From positions 273,295 through 337,294 of the forward strand of contig JADJSG010000011.1 of assembly GCA_016711825.1 (NCBI GenBank): a stretch of 64,000 nt of DNA, given 5' to 3'. Source of the stretch: Bacteroidota bacterium. Lineage in GTDB: Bacteria; Bacteroidota; Bacteroidia; Chitinophagales; Chitinophagaceae. Below are positions 9,528 through 19,573 of the stretch, one piece after another. How positions within the stretch are numbered: the stretch's first letter is position 1; every line of letters begins with the position of its first letter. Both the position numbers and the translations under genes were made by a program. The notes beneath the pieces are model-generated. The model was not told the DNA's origin, ran no database searches, and saw only the letters and a program-made list of their open reading frames with translations.

Positions 9528-9535
9528 CAAAGTTA
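9528..9535 (-). promoter_or_regulatory. TAACTTTG -7 box of the CotH-like gene
   Basis: On the minus strand TAACTTTG lies about 50 bases before the ATG at 9479. This supports the inner start and gives a leader of about 45 bases. No TTG at the expected distance. Confidence 0.4.
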
Positions 9536-9589
9536 ATTTTTTTTTTCAAACTCAGATTTTACATTAAAAAACTTAAGTGATATGGCATG

Positions 9590-9686
9590 ATAAAACCAGC
9601 TTTTATACCCACATTATAATAAAGATAATCAAATGCTCATAATACCAATATTTTTTAAAATACGTAATAAATACACTTGGTATAAG
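9590..9686 (-). repeat. Dispersed two-hairpin repeat, copy A (degenerate)
   Basis: Read on the minus strand, it begins ACTTATACCAAGTGTATTTA, continues through a GGTATTATG middle and ends AGCTGGTTTTATC. This matches the family seen at 16.2, 28.7, 44.7 and 62.5 kb in order and spacing, but is the most diverged copy. It lies between the CotH-like gene and the giant adhesin gene. The rest of the 9536-9978 gap shows nothing else I can name. Confidence 0.5.
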
Positions 9687-9978
9687 TTGATGTGCCTCAT
9701 GAATAGACATTTAAAACCCATGTATTCGATTACTTGAATGATCAATATATGGTTTGCAATCGATTTTAAATGAAATGTAGAGGTTATACCAAAGTGACAA
9801 ATGTATTAGTTCAAAATTTCGTACCTTATTTTGTTCTAAACATTAGTATCGATCGGCATTTACCACTGTAAGATTTATAAAATATTGGCCAATTGTATAA
9901 ATCACAGGGGTAATAAATGTAATGGATGATAAGTAGAAATTACAAATATCTTCGATATAGGCATTCGATAGGCATGTA

Positions 9979-10015
9979 AATAAAAGAAGGGCTATCTCGA
10001 CATTTGAGATAGCCC
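9979..10015 (-). terminator. Terminator of the giant adhesin gene
   Basis: A perfect 10-bp stem (GGGCTATCTC/GAGATAGCCC) with a 7-base loop is followed, in the leftward direction, by TTCTTTTATTT. It lies 27 bases after the stop codon. Confidence 0.85.
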
Positions 10016-10041
10016 CTCCTATTAAGATTCAAATGTTTATC

Positions 10042-13000
10042 TTACTTTTTAGTAATCTTTTTTACAAATGATTTATTGGTATTAATATCAAATATTTTGA
10101 TAAAATAATTTCCTGTTGCAAGATTTGCTAATTCTTTTACCAAGATACTATTTTGACCAACTGCAACTTCTGCAGATTGTTGTTTTACAATGCTACCTAA
10201 CATGTCAGTAATTTCAATTTCTAAAGTAGAAGATTCTGTTGCATTGTATCCTATGGTCACACTGCTTGTAAATGGAGCAGGGAATATCACCACATCATCA
10301 ACTGCATTTTGTATTGGATTGACATAGACTGTATTTGAGTATAAATACTGACCATCTACATCATATACTTTAACTCTATAATATATGATTACTTCATTCA
10401 TCAATTGCTTGATTTCATTATCGAGGCTATAATCCGTATTGCCAACTGTATTGCCCTTAGCAGGAGTAGTAGCTACTTTAATAAAATTGATATTATCAAT
10501 ACTTCTTTCGATTTCAAAAGACTTCACATCTTTTTCGTCAGTGGTTGACCATGTAATATTAGCGATGCTTCCAGTTAAAGTAGCAAATGCTTCAATACCA
10601 GCAACTCCCAATGGGAACTGAAGTTTCAAGCCAGCATCAATAGTTGGGTTGTATTCGCCAGCAATGATTGTAACAGGTGCCGTTTGACCAAAGATTGGCA
10701 AACCACTAGGGTAAGATGTAATATTAATCACATCATTGTCAATAGAATCATTTGCACCAATATTTGACATTGTAAAGCCTAAGTTAGGCGGGAAGGTACT
10801 AAAGCCTACACTATAGGTACCAGGCGCTAAATTAGGGAAAGTATAATAACCATTCTGATCGGTTATAGTAGATTGAATAGCATCTCCAGCTTGATTAAAT
10901 AATGTAACAGTCACACCTGGAACACCAACTTCATTGGCATCTTGTAAGCCATCCACATTGGCATCAATCCAAACATAGTTACCTAAACCTGCGCCCTGAG
11001 GTACATGAATACCAGCATCAATCGTTGGATTGTACTCACCAGCATCTAAGGTAATTAGACCTGTTTTACCACTTACTTGATCAGCATCACTATCTAAGGC
11101 ATCATCGCCTCCTTGGTTTGAACCACTAAATAAAGATCCTGCAGGAATATTGCTAAATCCAACAACATAGGTACCTGGTGTTAAATTGACAAAATTATAC
11201 TTACCATCAACATCAGTAATGGCAGAAGCTATAGGCGTAATGCCATCAGAAGCATATAATATGACTGTTATACCCGGAATACCTGGTTCGTTGGCATCTT
11301 GAATACCATCATTGTTATAATCATTCCAAACAAAGTTACCTAAACCTGCTAGTTCAGTAAATATACCTGCGTCTAAATCAGGGTAATTTTGACCAGCAAC
11401 CAAAGTTACCCATTCCGTAGCTCCAGTAATAGGATCTGCATCACTATCTGTTGCTTCCAATGTATTGGCTCCAGCATCTTTACTCGTAAATTCATATCCA
11501 GAAGGTAAATTAGTAAATTCAACATAATAAGAACCTGGTGTAAGGCCTGTAAATTGGTAGTTACCTGCTGCATTCGTCGTTGTAACAGCCAATTGTGTTC
11601 CAGTGCTGCTAAATAATGTCACAGTTACACCCGGCACTCCAGGTTCATTGGCATCCTGAATACCATCAAGATTTAAATCGTTCCAAACATAATTTCCCAG
11701 ACTAGCTAAACCAGGTGCTACATATATTCCAGCATCAACTGTTAAATCATCTTCACCTTCTGCAAGGGTGTAAATACCAGTCTTGCCACCAGATCCAGCA
11801 TCCGCATCACCATCTTTAGCATCGTCACTACCTTGATTAGACAAACTGAATGTATAACCAATAGGTAAATTGCTAAACCCTACAATATAAGAACCTGCAT
11901 CTAAGCCTGTAAATAAATAATTTCCGAGTGCATCTGTTATTTGTGTTGCGATCACGGTTACACCATCTGCTTCATATAAAGTAACGGTAACACCAGCCAC
12001 TCCTAATTCATTTAAATCTTGAATACCATTCACGTTTTCATCATTCCATACTTTATCTCCTAAAGTAGCTGTTCCAGTTCTTCCACCAGCCTCTACGATT
12101 CCAGCATCAACGGTTAAGTTAACTTCATTTAAACCCAACGCAATGATTGATGTTTTTAAAGTAGCTTCAGCTGGGTCTGAGTCGATAGCATCATTTGCAC
12201 CTTGGTTTGAGGTGGTAATTTTATAACCTACTGGTATATTCGAAAATCCAACAATATAATTTCCAGCATCTAGATTATTAAAAATATAATGACCCGACGC
12301 ATCAGTAGATGTTGTAGCTAGGATGTTATTTAAACCATCATACAATGTAACGATTACGCCTGGAACGCCATTTTCACCAAAATCTTGTAAGCCGTTTTTA
12401 TTGTAATCAAACCACACAAAGTTGCCTAATGCACCAATAGGTAAAATAGGATTAAAAATACCAGCATCTACAGTCATATCTTTTTCACCAGCTGATAAGT
12501 TAATTATTGATGTTTTTCCAGAGATTCCATCAGGATCAGAGTCAACAACATCATTTTCACCAGCATTTACAGGAGAAAATACATAACCTACTGGCAAATT
12601 GCTAAATCCAACTATATAATCGCCTGGGGTTAAATTATTAAATATATAAAAACCAAATTCGTCCGTTTTAGTTGTAGCAATTACTGTATTGCCATCAGGT
12701 CCGTACAATGTAACTAAAATTCCCGCTACACCTGCTTCACTTGGATCTTGAACCCCATCATGATTGCTATCGTTCCAAACAAAATTTCCTAATGATGCAC
12801 TCGTGTTAGGTTGTGCATACAGACCCGCATCTAATGACAAATTATTATCACCAGCTATCAATGTTACATTTGAAGTAGAGCCAGTAAGTATATCAACATC
12901 ACTATCCGTTTCATCATTTCCACCTTGATTTTGAGGACTAAAAATATAACCGATTGGTTGTGTAAAGCTTACACTATAAGTACCTGGGTCTAGATCTGTA

Positions 13001-15858
13001 AAATAATAATGACCTGAAGCATCTGTTACTGTTGTAGCTATAGGATTGCCAAGGGCATCGTTTAAAGTGACAGTCACACCAGCAATACCTACTTCTCCAG
13101 CATCCTGAATACCATCATGATCAGTATCGTTCCAAACAAAATCACCCAAACTTGCAGTTATTGGGCGTTGATAATAAATGCCCGCATCAACAGTCATATT
13201 ACTATCTCCAGCCACTAAAGTATAATCACCAGTCATCCCTGTATTGATTGCAGGGTCTGAATCAAGTATATCGTTTCCATTTTGATCTTTCGCAGAGAAA
13301 ATATAATTGGTAGGTAATGTAAAACCAACATGATAAGTACCTGGATTTAACTGATCGAACAAGTACAAGCCATAAGCATCAGTAACAGTGGCTGCCACTA
13401 CAGTGTTTGTATTATCATATAAGGTAACAGTAATTCCTGCAACACCCACTTCATTTCCATCTTGTACCCCATCTTTATTATTATCTAACCAAACATAATT
13501 ACCTAACTTGGCATAACATCCAAAATCTTTTGCACGTAATCTGAAAGAAGTAGTTACATCAAAACAAGTACCTGGTATGATAATTCTGCATGTATAAAGA
13601 CCAGTATCAGCAACTGTCAAACCCGATATATTAATTAATGGAGTATTGCCAATAATTGTTCCAGATGGATTTTTCCATTCATACGTTTGACTTACAATGT
13701 TTGAATCAACATACAATGTAAATGCAGTGAGGTTACAAATGGGTAATTTAGGTGTGATTTTAATACTTGGTTGAGCAGGAGGTCTCACGGCTACATCTTG
13801 CAATGACGAATTACCACATGCATCTACTACTCTTAATCGAATAAGTGTATATACTCCGTTTATTGTAAAAATATTACTTGCTTGCGGAGGTACTGGGTTA
13901 TTGACAGGAAATGTTTGGACAATTTCATATGTATAAGGTGCTAATCCACCTTTTACAGACCCAACTATTACGACATCGCCACCTGGGCAATTGAATGCAA
14001 TAGATTTTTTCATTTTAGGCAACACGTATTTTTTTATTTCTACGGTGTCAAATGCAAATTCAAGGGCACAATATTGACTTGCGTATCTAACCCAATATTT
14101 ACCTGTATCTAAATTATTATAAGAATAAGAACCTCCATTGTATAAATATCCATTTCCGCCTAAATTAACAGGAGGCGTTGTACCGATCAATCCATAATCT
14201 AAATAAACAGCACCACCATGATCAGAGTATGGAACTGAAACATTGATATTACCACGATTCACACAAAGGGGAGTTACAGTAGTTGTATGGGTGTTTGGTA
14301 ATGAAACATCTAAGGTTGTAATTGTCAGTGTATCTATTCTACCACAGAAATCGGTAGCTATAAAATTATATGTTGTTAATGGATCTAAATTTTCAAAATA
14401 GAGTGTTTGTCCAGCATTATAAGAAGTAGCTACTCCTATAGGTGTAAAACCGGCATCAAGCTTTTGAATAGTAATTGGATTAAAAGCATTTCCTGGAATA
14501 TAAAAGGTAACACCTGACCCATTACCCAAACATGCTTTGTATGCACCAGCATACTGTAACTGCCAGTCATGGCTAACTGTAATGACTTGCTCGAATGTTT
14601 CGCCACAAGCATCTGTGATTAAGGTTGTATAAGTACCATCTGCCAAACCGCTAAAACAGCCATTAGGGGATGTAATGCTTAAAGGGGATGTAATTTCATA
14701 AGTTACTGGTAATACAAATGAATGTGAAGGATTAATACAAATTGTATTTTCAGTGCAATTATCATATGAACTACTATTACCACCATACATATCTAGGAAA
14801 ATTTCATATTGTTCACCTTTTATAACCCCACAACCGTCTTTCACTACAAATGATGACCACCAATAAGGATGCGGTGTAGGTACAGTAATATTAAAAGGAA
14901 GAGTAGAAGACCATACTGTATCACTAGGCCCTTTTACCCAGCCATACTCAATGGGCCCAATAGGAGATCCATTAATCGTAACAGCATCAACTGTCCAAAT
15001 ATTACAAGATGCATAATATGTATTCGCACCTCCAAAACTCCAATCAGCGACTGAAAAAGAAACACACTGTTCATAACCGCAAATATCAGATACACATACT
15101 TGTACATTGCCTATAGTTGCATCAGGATTTGAAAAAACAATTGGTAATGATGCACCACTTGCAATCACATTTCCATTGTTTTTTACTGTATAGCCATTAT
15201 TTGCAGGCAAATTATTTAATGTAAGTGCATCAAATGAGTATTGTCCACAACCCGTTTTTGTTACCACAGGATTGCTAATACTCCAATAGAAATTGTTGAT
15301 GGTTGCCTGACGTGTTTGAAAATTACCACAACTATCATAACCACGAATTGTATAAGTACCAGCCCCCAAATTTGAAAATGTGCCTGTACCATTTATAGTA
15401 CCAACACCCATAGGACCAGCAATGATTTCATAACTAAAAGGCGCTCTGCCATTAATCAATACACCAGAGATTTCGCCATTGGTGCCATTATAACAACCAC
15501 TAACATCAATAACTGAAAGATTATAATCAGGTTCAATATAATCACCTGGCACTACTACAGCATAATCAGTAAAAGAATTACCATCTCCTTGATCAATAAT
15601 TCGAAGGGTATAGTTTCCAGGATTCAACGCAGTAATGATATTATTAGCAGTAGGACCCGTATATGCATAATCAACAGGATAAGCCGTAAAATCATAAATA
15701 AATGGGCCTGTGCCTTGCACATTTGTAGCGGTGATTACACCTGTAGCAACACAACGAGATTCTTCAATTGTGATTGTAGCCCCGTTGCCCTGTGCATTCA
15801 TGTTTGTGTAAGAAAATAGTGCAAATAGCACTATCAGAAAAGTAAAAATTCTTTTCAT
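10042..15858 (-). CDS. Giant T9SS adhesin with eight SdrD-B-like repeats
   Basis: The protein has 1938 residues and a signal peptide MKRIFTFLIVLFALFSYTNM. Residues ~30-780 are SprB-like beta modules, each with GxYT and DxCG motifs (GAGTYTIRGYDSCGN, TTLITDACGE). Residues ~780-1740 hold eight SdrD-B-like domains of about 118 residues. Each starts like LGNFVWNDxNxDGIQDxxE and carries a Ca-binding type D-x-N-x-D-G loop, followed by GVPGVTVTLY and PGxYxVGF. The last ~85 residues are a T9SS sorting domain (VVIFPAPFTSSVTIGY, IEITDMLGSIVKQ, ATGNYFIKIFD). Such proteins are surface adhesins; SprB relatives take part in gliding. Adhesion here is inferred. It is a single-gene unit with its own promoter and terminator. 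Confidence 0.9.
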   Translation of the reverse strand: MKRIFTFLIVLFALFSYTNMNAQGNGATITIEESRCVATGVITATNVQGTGPFIYDFTAYPVDYAYTGPTANNIITALNPGNYTLRIIDQGDGNSFTDYAVVVPGDYIEPDYNLSVIDVSGCYNGTNGEISGVLINGRAPFSYEIIAGPMGVGTINGTGTFSNLGAGTYTIRGYDSCGNFQTRQATINNFYWSISNPVVTKTGCGQYSFDALTLNNLPANNGYTVKNNGNVIASGASLPIVFSNPDATIGNVQVCVSDICGYEQCVSFSVADWSFGGANTYYASCNIWTVDAVTINGSPIGPIEYGWVKGPSDTVWSSTLPFNITVPTPHPYWWSSFVVKDGCGVIKGEQYEIFLDMYGGNSSSYDNCTENTICINPSHSFVLPVTYEITSPLSITSPNGCFSGLADGTYTTLITDACGETFEQVITVSHDWQLQYAGAYKACLGNGSGVTFYIPGNAFNPITIQKLDAGFTPIGVATSYNAGQTLYFENLDPLTTYNFIATDFCGRIDTLTITTLDVSLPNTHTTTVTPLCVNRGNINVSVPYSDHGGAVYLDYGLIGTTPPVNLGGNGYLYNGGSYSYNNLDTGKYWVRYASQYCALEFAFDTVEIKKYVLPKMKKSIAFNCPGGDVVIVGSVKGGLAPYTYEIVQTFPVNNPVPPQASNIFTINGVYTLIRLRVVDACGNSSLQDVAVRPPAQPSIKITPKLPICNLTAFTLYVDSNIVSQTYEWKNPSGTIIGNTPLINISGLTVADTGLYTCRIIIPGTCFDVTTSFRLRAKDFGCYAKLGNYVWLDNNKDGVQDGNEVGVAGITVTLYDNTNTVVAATVTDAYGLYLFDQLNPGTYHVGFTLPTNYIFSAKDQNGNDILDSDPAINTGMTGDYTLVAGDSNMTVDAGIYYQRPITASLGDFVWNDTDHDGIQDAGEVGIAGVTVTLNDALGNPIATTVTDASGHYYFTDLDPGTYSVSFTQPIGYIFSPQNQGGNDETDSDVDILTGSTSNVTLIAGDNNLSLDAGLYAQPNTSASLGNFVWNDSNHDGVQDPSEAGVAGILVTLYGPDGNTVIATTKTDEFGFYIFNNLTPGDYIVGFSNLPVGYVFSPVNAGENDVVDSDPDGISGKTSIINLSAGEKDMTVDAGIFNPILPIGALGNFVWFDYNKNGLQDFGENGVPGVIVTLYDGLNNILATTSTDASGHYIFNNLDAGNYIVGFSNIPVGYKITTSNQGANDAIDSDPAEATLKTSIIALGLNEVNLTVDAGIVEAGGRTGTATLGDKVWNDENVNGIQDLNELGVAGVTVTLYEADGVTVIATQITDALGNYLFTGLDAGSYIVGFSNLPIGYTFSLSNQGSDDAKDGDADAGSGGKTGIYTLAEGEDDLTVDAGIYVAPGLASLGNYVWNDLNLDGIQDANEPGVPGVTVTLFSSTGTQLAVTTTNAAGNYQFTGLTPGSYYVEFTNLPSGYEFTSKDAGANTLEATDSDADPITGATEWVTLVAGQNYPDLDAGIFTELAGLGNFVWNDYNNDGIQDANEPGIPGITVILYASDGITPIASAITDVDGKYNFVNLTPGTYVVGFSNIPAGSLFSGSNQGGDDALDSDADQVSGKTGLITLDAGEYNPTIDAGIHVPQGAGLGNYVWIDANVDGLQDANEVGVPGVTVTLFNQAGDAIQSTITDQNGYYTFPNLAPGTYSVGFSTFPPNLGFTMSNIGANDSIDNDVINITSYPSGLPIFGQTAPVTIIAGEYNPTIDAGLKLQFPLGVAGIEAFATLTGSIANITWSTTDEKDVKSFEIERSIDNINFIKVATTPAKGNTVGNTDYSLDNEIKQLMNEVIIYYRVKVYDVDGQYLYSNTVYVNPIQNAVDDVVIFPAPFTSSVTIGYNATESSTLEIEITDMLGSIVKQQSAEVAVGQNSILVKELANLATGNYFIKIFDINTNKSFVKKITKK

Positions 15859-15950
15859 GTTGTGAGTGTTTTTTAAGGTAAATAAAAAGATAATATCATT
15901 ATTGATTCAAAATAAATTATTTAACATAGCATTAAATAATTTATAGTACA

Positions 15951-15958
15951 CAAATATA
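15951..15958 (-). promoter_or_regulatory. TATATTTG -7 box of the giant adhesin gene
   Basis: On the minus strand TATATTTG lies 93 bases before the ATG. A TTG is present 23 bases upstream, slightly beyond the usual spacing. The leader of about 85 bases is long for this genome and leaves room for regulation. Confidence 0.45.
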
Positions 15959-16154
15959 AAAAAGGTTCATTTGGAATAAAACAATAAAAAGATTAATAAC
16001 AAACCAATAATATAAAAGCTTTGTATATCAGCTATATACACATTATTAATATAAAAATATTTCAATTTAATGTTGAAATAATGCCTTATAAAAATGTATC
16101 CTAAATAAAAATGTGTAAATATTGTAATTAAGGTTGGCATAAATAATCGTCAAA

Positions 16155-16265
16155 TTATACCAAATGTATTTAATAAGTAGTCTGAAAAAGTTAGGTATAA
16201 TGCCAACACTCTCTACTTTAAATTCATAACAAATAGACAATCTTTAATGTGTCGTTGGTATTATC
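16155..16265 (+). repeat. Dispersed two-hairpin repeat, copy B
   Basis: This is the clearest copy. It starts TTATACCAAATGTATTTAAT, has AGTCTGAAAAAGTTAGGTAT in the middle and ends TTTAATGTGTCGTTGGTATT. TTATACC pairs with the middle GGTATAA (7 of 7). Alternatively the middle ATAATGCCAAC pairs with the terminal GTTGGTATTAT (11 bp, one G-U type pair). It lies in the 555-bp gap upstream of the adhesin gene. The remaining bases of that gap (15959-16154, 16266-16413) are AT-rich without visible features. Confidence 0.75.
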
Positions 16266-16413
16266 AAAAATAGGCACTTAAAAAATGCTATGATGATTTT
16301 TTGAGAATAGAAATGGTCAATGCAAAAAGGCGATTTAGTATTTTAATTTAAAATGTATGAAAATTATTATTTACCCAATTCGAACTTATCTAAGAAAAGA
16401 AAAATTCTGCGTA

Positions 16414-17342
16414 TTATTCTAAAAAATATTCAGCATCAAAATATAATATCCTGCGTATTTTTTTTAGATTATTTGACTTAGGTGTATATTGAACAAATGA
16501 ATTTCTGTCATCTGCCACTGGTTTTTTAGCATCATTAAAATATAGTAATACGGTAGAGCTTATTTTCCCTAGTTGACTATTATAAAATATTCGATATTTC
16601 AATTTTTCAGTAAGGGACTTGCCCCCATGATAATTAATAGCATCCATTTGTAGCAAAGTATCATGTTGATAATAAAAGGTATCTTTTGAAATCAATTCAT
16701 TTTTATTGTTAAAATATTGAATCCGCTTCGGATGATTGTTTAAAGTGTAGATTACTTGTTTTTTAGTCTTTAATTCATCTCCTGATTCAGCAAATGATTT
16801 TTCACGAAGTGTGATTTTATTAGCTGCATATTCATAAGTAATTTCCTCTTTTTTATAAAATAGCGTGCCTTGTTCAAAATATTTTTTTGACCTTAAAGTA
16901 TCTCCTTTATAGGTGAGCTCATATTTGCTTCTTCTGTGATATTTGTCGGCATATCGTTCTTTATCCAGCTTGGTACATTCTATTATATGTTGTTGAAGAT
17001 CAAGCAATAATATATATCGTGCAATTTGAATTTCTTGTTTGGCTGATTCATTATTAAAACAATTAATCATGATTTCTGATTTGAAATAATTGAATTCAAA
17101 TCTTTTTTGCGGGAGCCATGCTCTCTTTTTTTTATCAAAAATGAAAACTTTTTTTTCAATTAATTGTTGGTCATTATTATATGTATTTATTTCTTTTTTA
17201 ACAGCTACCTTACTCCCAGTATCAATTGATAGTAACTGAAAAAAATTGTAGAATCTATATTGAATGATGTCTGTTGCGCAAAAACAATATTGGAAGTCAA
17301 CATTAATAAATAAAATATACCAAATTCTATTATTCTACCCAT
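16414..17342 (-). CDS. Secreted protein of unknown function, one frameshift
   Basis: An ATG at 17342 opens a good signal peptide (MGRIIEFGIFYLLMLTSNIV, then FAQQ). After about 35 codons the frame stops, but adding one base to the run of seven A (plus strand, in 17229-17235) joins it without a stop to the long frame that ends at 16414. The whole protein would then have 309 residues, with AVKKEINTYNNDQQLIEKKV following the junction. The body has repeated Tyr/Lys-rich strands like YELTYKGDTLRSKKYF and KRIQYFNNKNELISKDTFYY, similar to toxin-antitoxin-unrelated MORN-like or YD-type surface proteins. I do not recognise a family. The single missing base is either a sequencing error, decay or slippage. 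Confidence 0.65.
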
Positions 17343-17384
17343 TTGACAAAACTAACTAATTATCCCTTTATTCTGTCAATATCA

Positions 17385-18017
17385 TTATCTGAATGAACCC
17401 ACATTAAAGCCTCCCCTGATAACAGGTAAACCCGAATAAGGTGATAATTTATTTTGAATCACATCATACAAAGCATAGATTACAAACGATACCCTTTCAC
17501 CAATAGGAAAAGCAAACCCTCCGCCTACCAATACATAAGGTACACTTAGCCTACTTGTATGTTCCACCAATTTGCCTGTGGTAAATTCATAGCTGACCGA
17601 ATCCATTACTTTATAAAAACCATAACCTGGTTCGGCATGTAAAAACACAGGGCCTAATAAAGCTAAACGGGTAAAAAGGGAAACATTGTAATCAGAAGCA
17701 GAATAGGGATAGTCTTCTGGTAAATTTGATATACTATTTATATAAGCTAATTTTTCATGATAAAAATTATACCCGGCACTTACTCCCAATTGAAAACGAC
17801 CAAAACTATAACCAATGGTTGGCGCGATATACGCCGTATACCCTTTTTTGAAAAAGTTCATCCCCAGGTTACCTCCAAGAATTAAATTGTCAGGGTCAAA
17901 ACCACCCCCATCGTAATAAGCTCTCATGTAACTTTTTTGCTGTACATGCCCTTTTGACTTTGCATTTGTTTGTACAAAAAACAGGGTGCATAAAATAAAA
18001 TAGGATAGTGTTTTCAT
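17385..18017 (-). CDS. Predicted small outer-membrane beta-barrel protein
   Basis: The 210-residue protein has a signal peptide (MKTLSYFILCTLFFVQTNAK). Amphipathic strands alternate with Gly/Tyr turns: LILGGNLGMNFFKKGYTAY, PTIGYSFGRFQLGVSAGYNF, VLVGGGFAFPIGERVSFVIY. The size and pattern fit an 8-stranded barrel of the outer-membrane-protein (opacity-like) class common in Bacteroidota, with a short terminal FNVGSF strand. No closer family is recognised. It lies between a secreted protein and an OmpA protein on the same strand, so this is a small envelope gene group. Confidence 0.7.
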   Translation of the reverse strand: MKTLSYFILCTLFFVQTNAKSKGHVQQKSYMRAYYDGGGFDPDNLILGGNLGMNFFKKGYTAYIAPTIGYSFGRFQLGVSAGYNFYHEKLAYINSISNLPEDYPYSASDYNVSLFTRLALLGPVFLHAEPGYGFYKVMDSVSYEFTTGKLVEHTSRLSVPYVLVGGGFAFPIGERVSFVIYALYDVIQNKLSPYSGLPVIRGGFNVGSFR

Positions 18018-18086
18018 TTGATACTCATTTAAAATATTGTTTGGGTTCTAAAATGCAATGACATCATAAATTTTGCATGCGGCTTT

Positions 18087-19385
18087 TTATTTTGCCCTTA
18101 CACTCAATGATATTCTACGATTTTGGGCCCTACCCTCAGGGCTTGTATTATCAGCTACCGGATGCTGGGGACCATAACCTTCATAAGGCTTCACTTCATC
18201 AAAAGATGATTTGGTTACTCCTTTGCCTATCATCCACTGGTATACTGTTTTAGCTCTTGCAGTTGACAAAGTCACATTTTTGGTTGAATCGCCTTCATTA
18301 TCGGTATACCCTCCCAATTTTATTTTCACATCAGGATAAGCCTTCAATATTTCACAGGTATTCTCAAGTTGCTTTTCAAAACCCTTTTTCAAAACAGACT
18401 TTCCTGATTCAAACAACAAATCATCAAAACTAAACCATATATCTTTACCTGGCATTGCACCTGGATCTTTAATAAATGCATACAATTTATCTTCTAAAGA
18501 GCCTTTAAAAGCTTCGATTTCTACACCATTGTCCAATTTAATTTTAGTTGGCTCCCCTTTGGTAGCTATCCAATTACCAAACTCGTCAAGCGAGCCATTG
18601 CTTATATCGGTACCGCCATTTGTCATGGCGGTGTCAATAGTGCTAGCTGCTTTATTCACAGCTTCATCAATAGAAGCACCAGCAGAATCAATGACAGCTG
18701 TGGCATTGCTTTCTGCTTCGTTACTGGTATGATTGCATCCTTTAAGCCACCAAAAAAGCCCTATTCCTAATAAAGCAAGAATGAGTACTGGAAATATCCA
18801 CTTGTTTTTTCCTCTATTGATTTCAGTCATATTGATATTATTGTTTGTGTTATTGATTGGAGTCGTTTGGTTTGTATAAGCTGCGTATTGTTTGGCGATA
18901 ACGGTATTTAAATCTTGTTGGTGTTGACCCAGCCAAGCTAAAATACTATTCAAACTCAATTGTTCTGATTTCATTTTATGACCTAACCATTGCGCAATCA
19001 ATGTGGTTGCGATGGTTAATAATGAAGCCGCTGATTCTGCACGGATGTTTGTCTCTTTTGCAATCAAGTGATTGAGGGAATCTGTGTTTTGATTAAATAG
19101 TTGGGTATGCAACGTGTTACCTATATTTAAAGATACTGATTCATTATTTTGTTGTTGTATATCTTTAATCAAATCATCTGATTGTGTAGTAGTGGCCTGT
19201 CGGAGTAAATCGCTAACCATTGCATGTTTTTCAGAAGGCAAATGCGAAATACGTGCAAGTATGAGGGGTAATACACTATCATAAGCTTTATGAATGGAAG
19301 GTGTTTGTTCATCTAAGGCCTGAGCAGATGCATCTATGAGGGGCTTGGTTGCAAGTGCTTTCAGGGTGTTTATTAAATTACTCAT
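18087..19385 (-). CDS. DUF937 plus OmpA-domain envelope protein
   Basis: I place the start at 19385 (MSNLINTLKALATKPLIDAS). The longer frame to 19625 runs over the dusB start and has no conserved residues. The 432-residue protein has an N-terminal helical domain of the DUF937 type (residues ~1-150) and a single membrane helix (WIFPVLILALLGIGLFWWLK, ~190-210). An OmpA-like peptidoglycan-binding domain fills the C-terminal 120 residues (DIWFSFDDLLFESGKSVLKK, KLGGYTDNEGDSTKNVTLS, GRAQNRRISL). The Asp and Arg that bind DAP in OmpA domains are present. Linking the membrane to the cell wall is the likely role. It diverges from dusB. Confidence 0.85.
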   Translation of the reverse strand: MSNLINTLKALATKPLIDASAQALDEQTPSIHKAYDSVLPLILARISHLPSEKHAMVSDLLRQATTTQSDDLIKDIQQQNNESVSLNIGNTLHTQLFNQNTDSLNHLIAKETNIRAESAASLLTIATTLIAQWLGHKMKSEQLSLNSILAWLGQHQQDLNTVIAKQYAAYTNQTTPINNTNNNINMTEINRGKNKWIFPVLILALLGIGLFWWLKGCNHTSNEAESNATAVIDSAGASIDEAVNKAASTIDTAMTNGGTDISNGSLDEFGNWIATKGEPTKIKLDNGVEIEAFKGSLEDKLYAFIKDPGAMPGKDIWFSFDDLLFESGKSVLKKGFEKQLENTCEILKAYPDVKIKLGGYTDNEGDSTKNVTLSTARAKTVYQWMIGKGVTKSSFDEVKPYEGYGPQHPVADNTSPEGRAQNRRISLSVRAK

Positions 19386-19511
19386 AATTGCAGGATTTGT
19401 AATAGGTGGAACAAATATTATATTAAGAACAAAAGGTAAGTAAGGTGAAATTAAATGAAAGTTGCATTTTAATAAAATAAAAAAAACATACAGCGGTACC
19501 TTATAAACCCA

Positions 19512-19525
19512 TTGACAAGTGTCAA
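19512..19525. promoter_or_regulatory. Palindrome TTGACA-AG-TGTCAA upstream of dusB
   Basis: Perfect 6-bp inverted repeats with a 2-base centre lie about 50 bases before dusB, just upstream of its -33 element and between it and the divergent OmpA gene. It has the shape of a dimeric repressor or activator site. No regulator is assigned. Confidence 0.3.
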
Positions 19526-19540
19526 AAATATTTAAAATTA

Positions 19541-19569
19541 TTGATATCCACGATAAAAAAGTAATTTTG
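19541..19569 (+). promoter_or_regulatory. Promoter of dusB
   Basis: TTG (19541-19543), 18 bases and TAATTTTG (19562-19569) fit the Bacteroidota consensus well. The box ends four bases before the GTG start, so the mRNA would begin at or next to the start codon. Confidence 0.65.
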
Positions 19570-19573
19570 CTCA

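Noticed and set aside
9770..9850. Possible sixth copy of the two-hairpin repeat
   Set aside because: GTTATACCAAAGTGACAAATG resembles the left end, but the middle and right blocks are missing.
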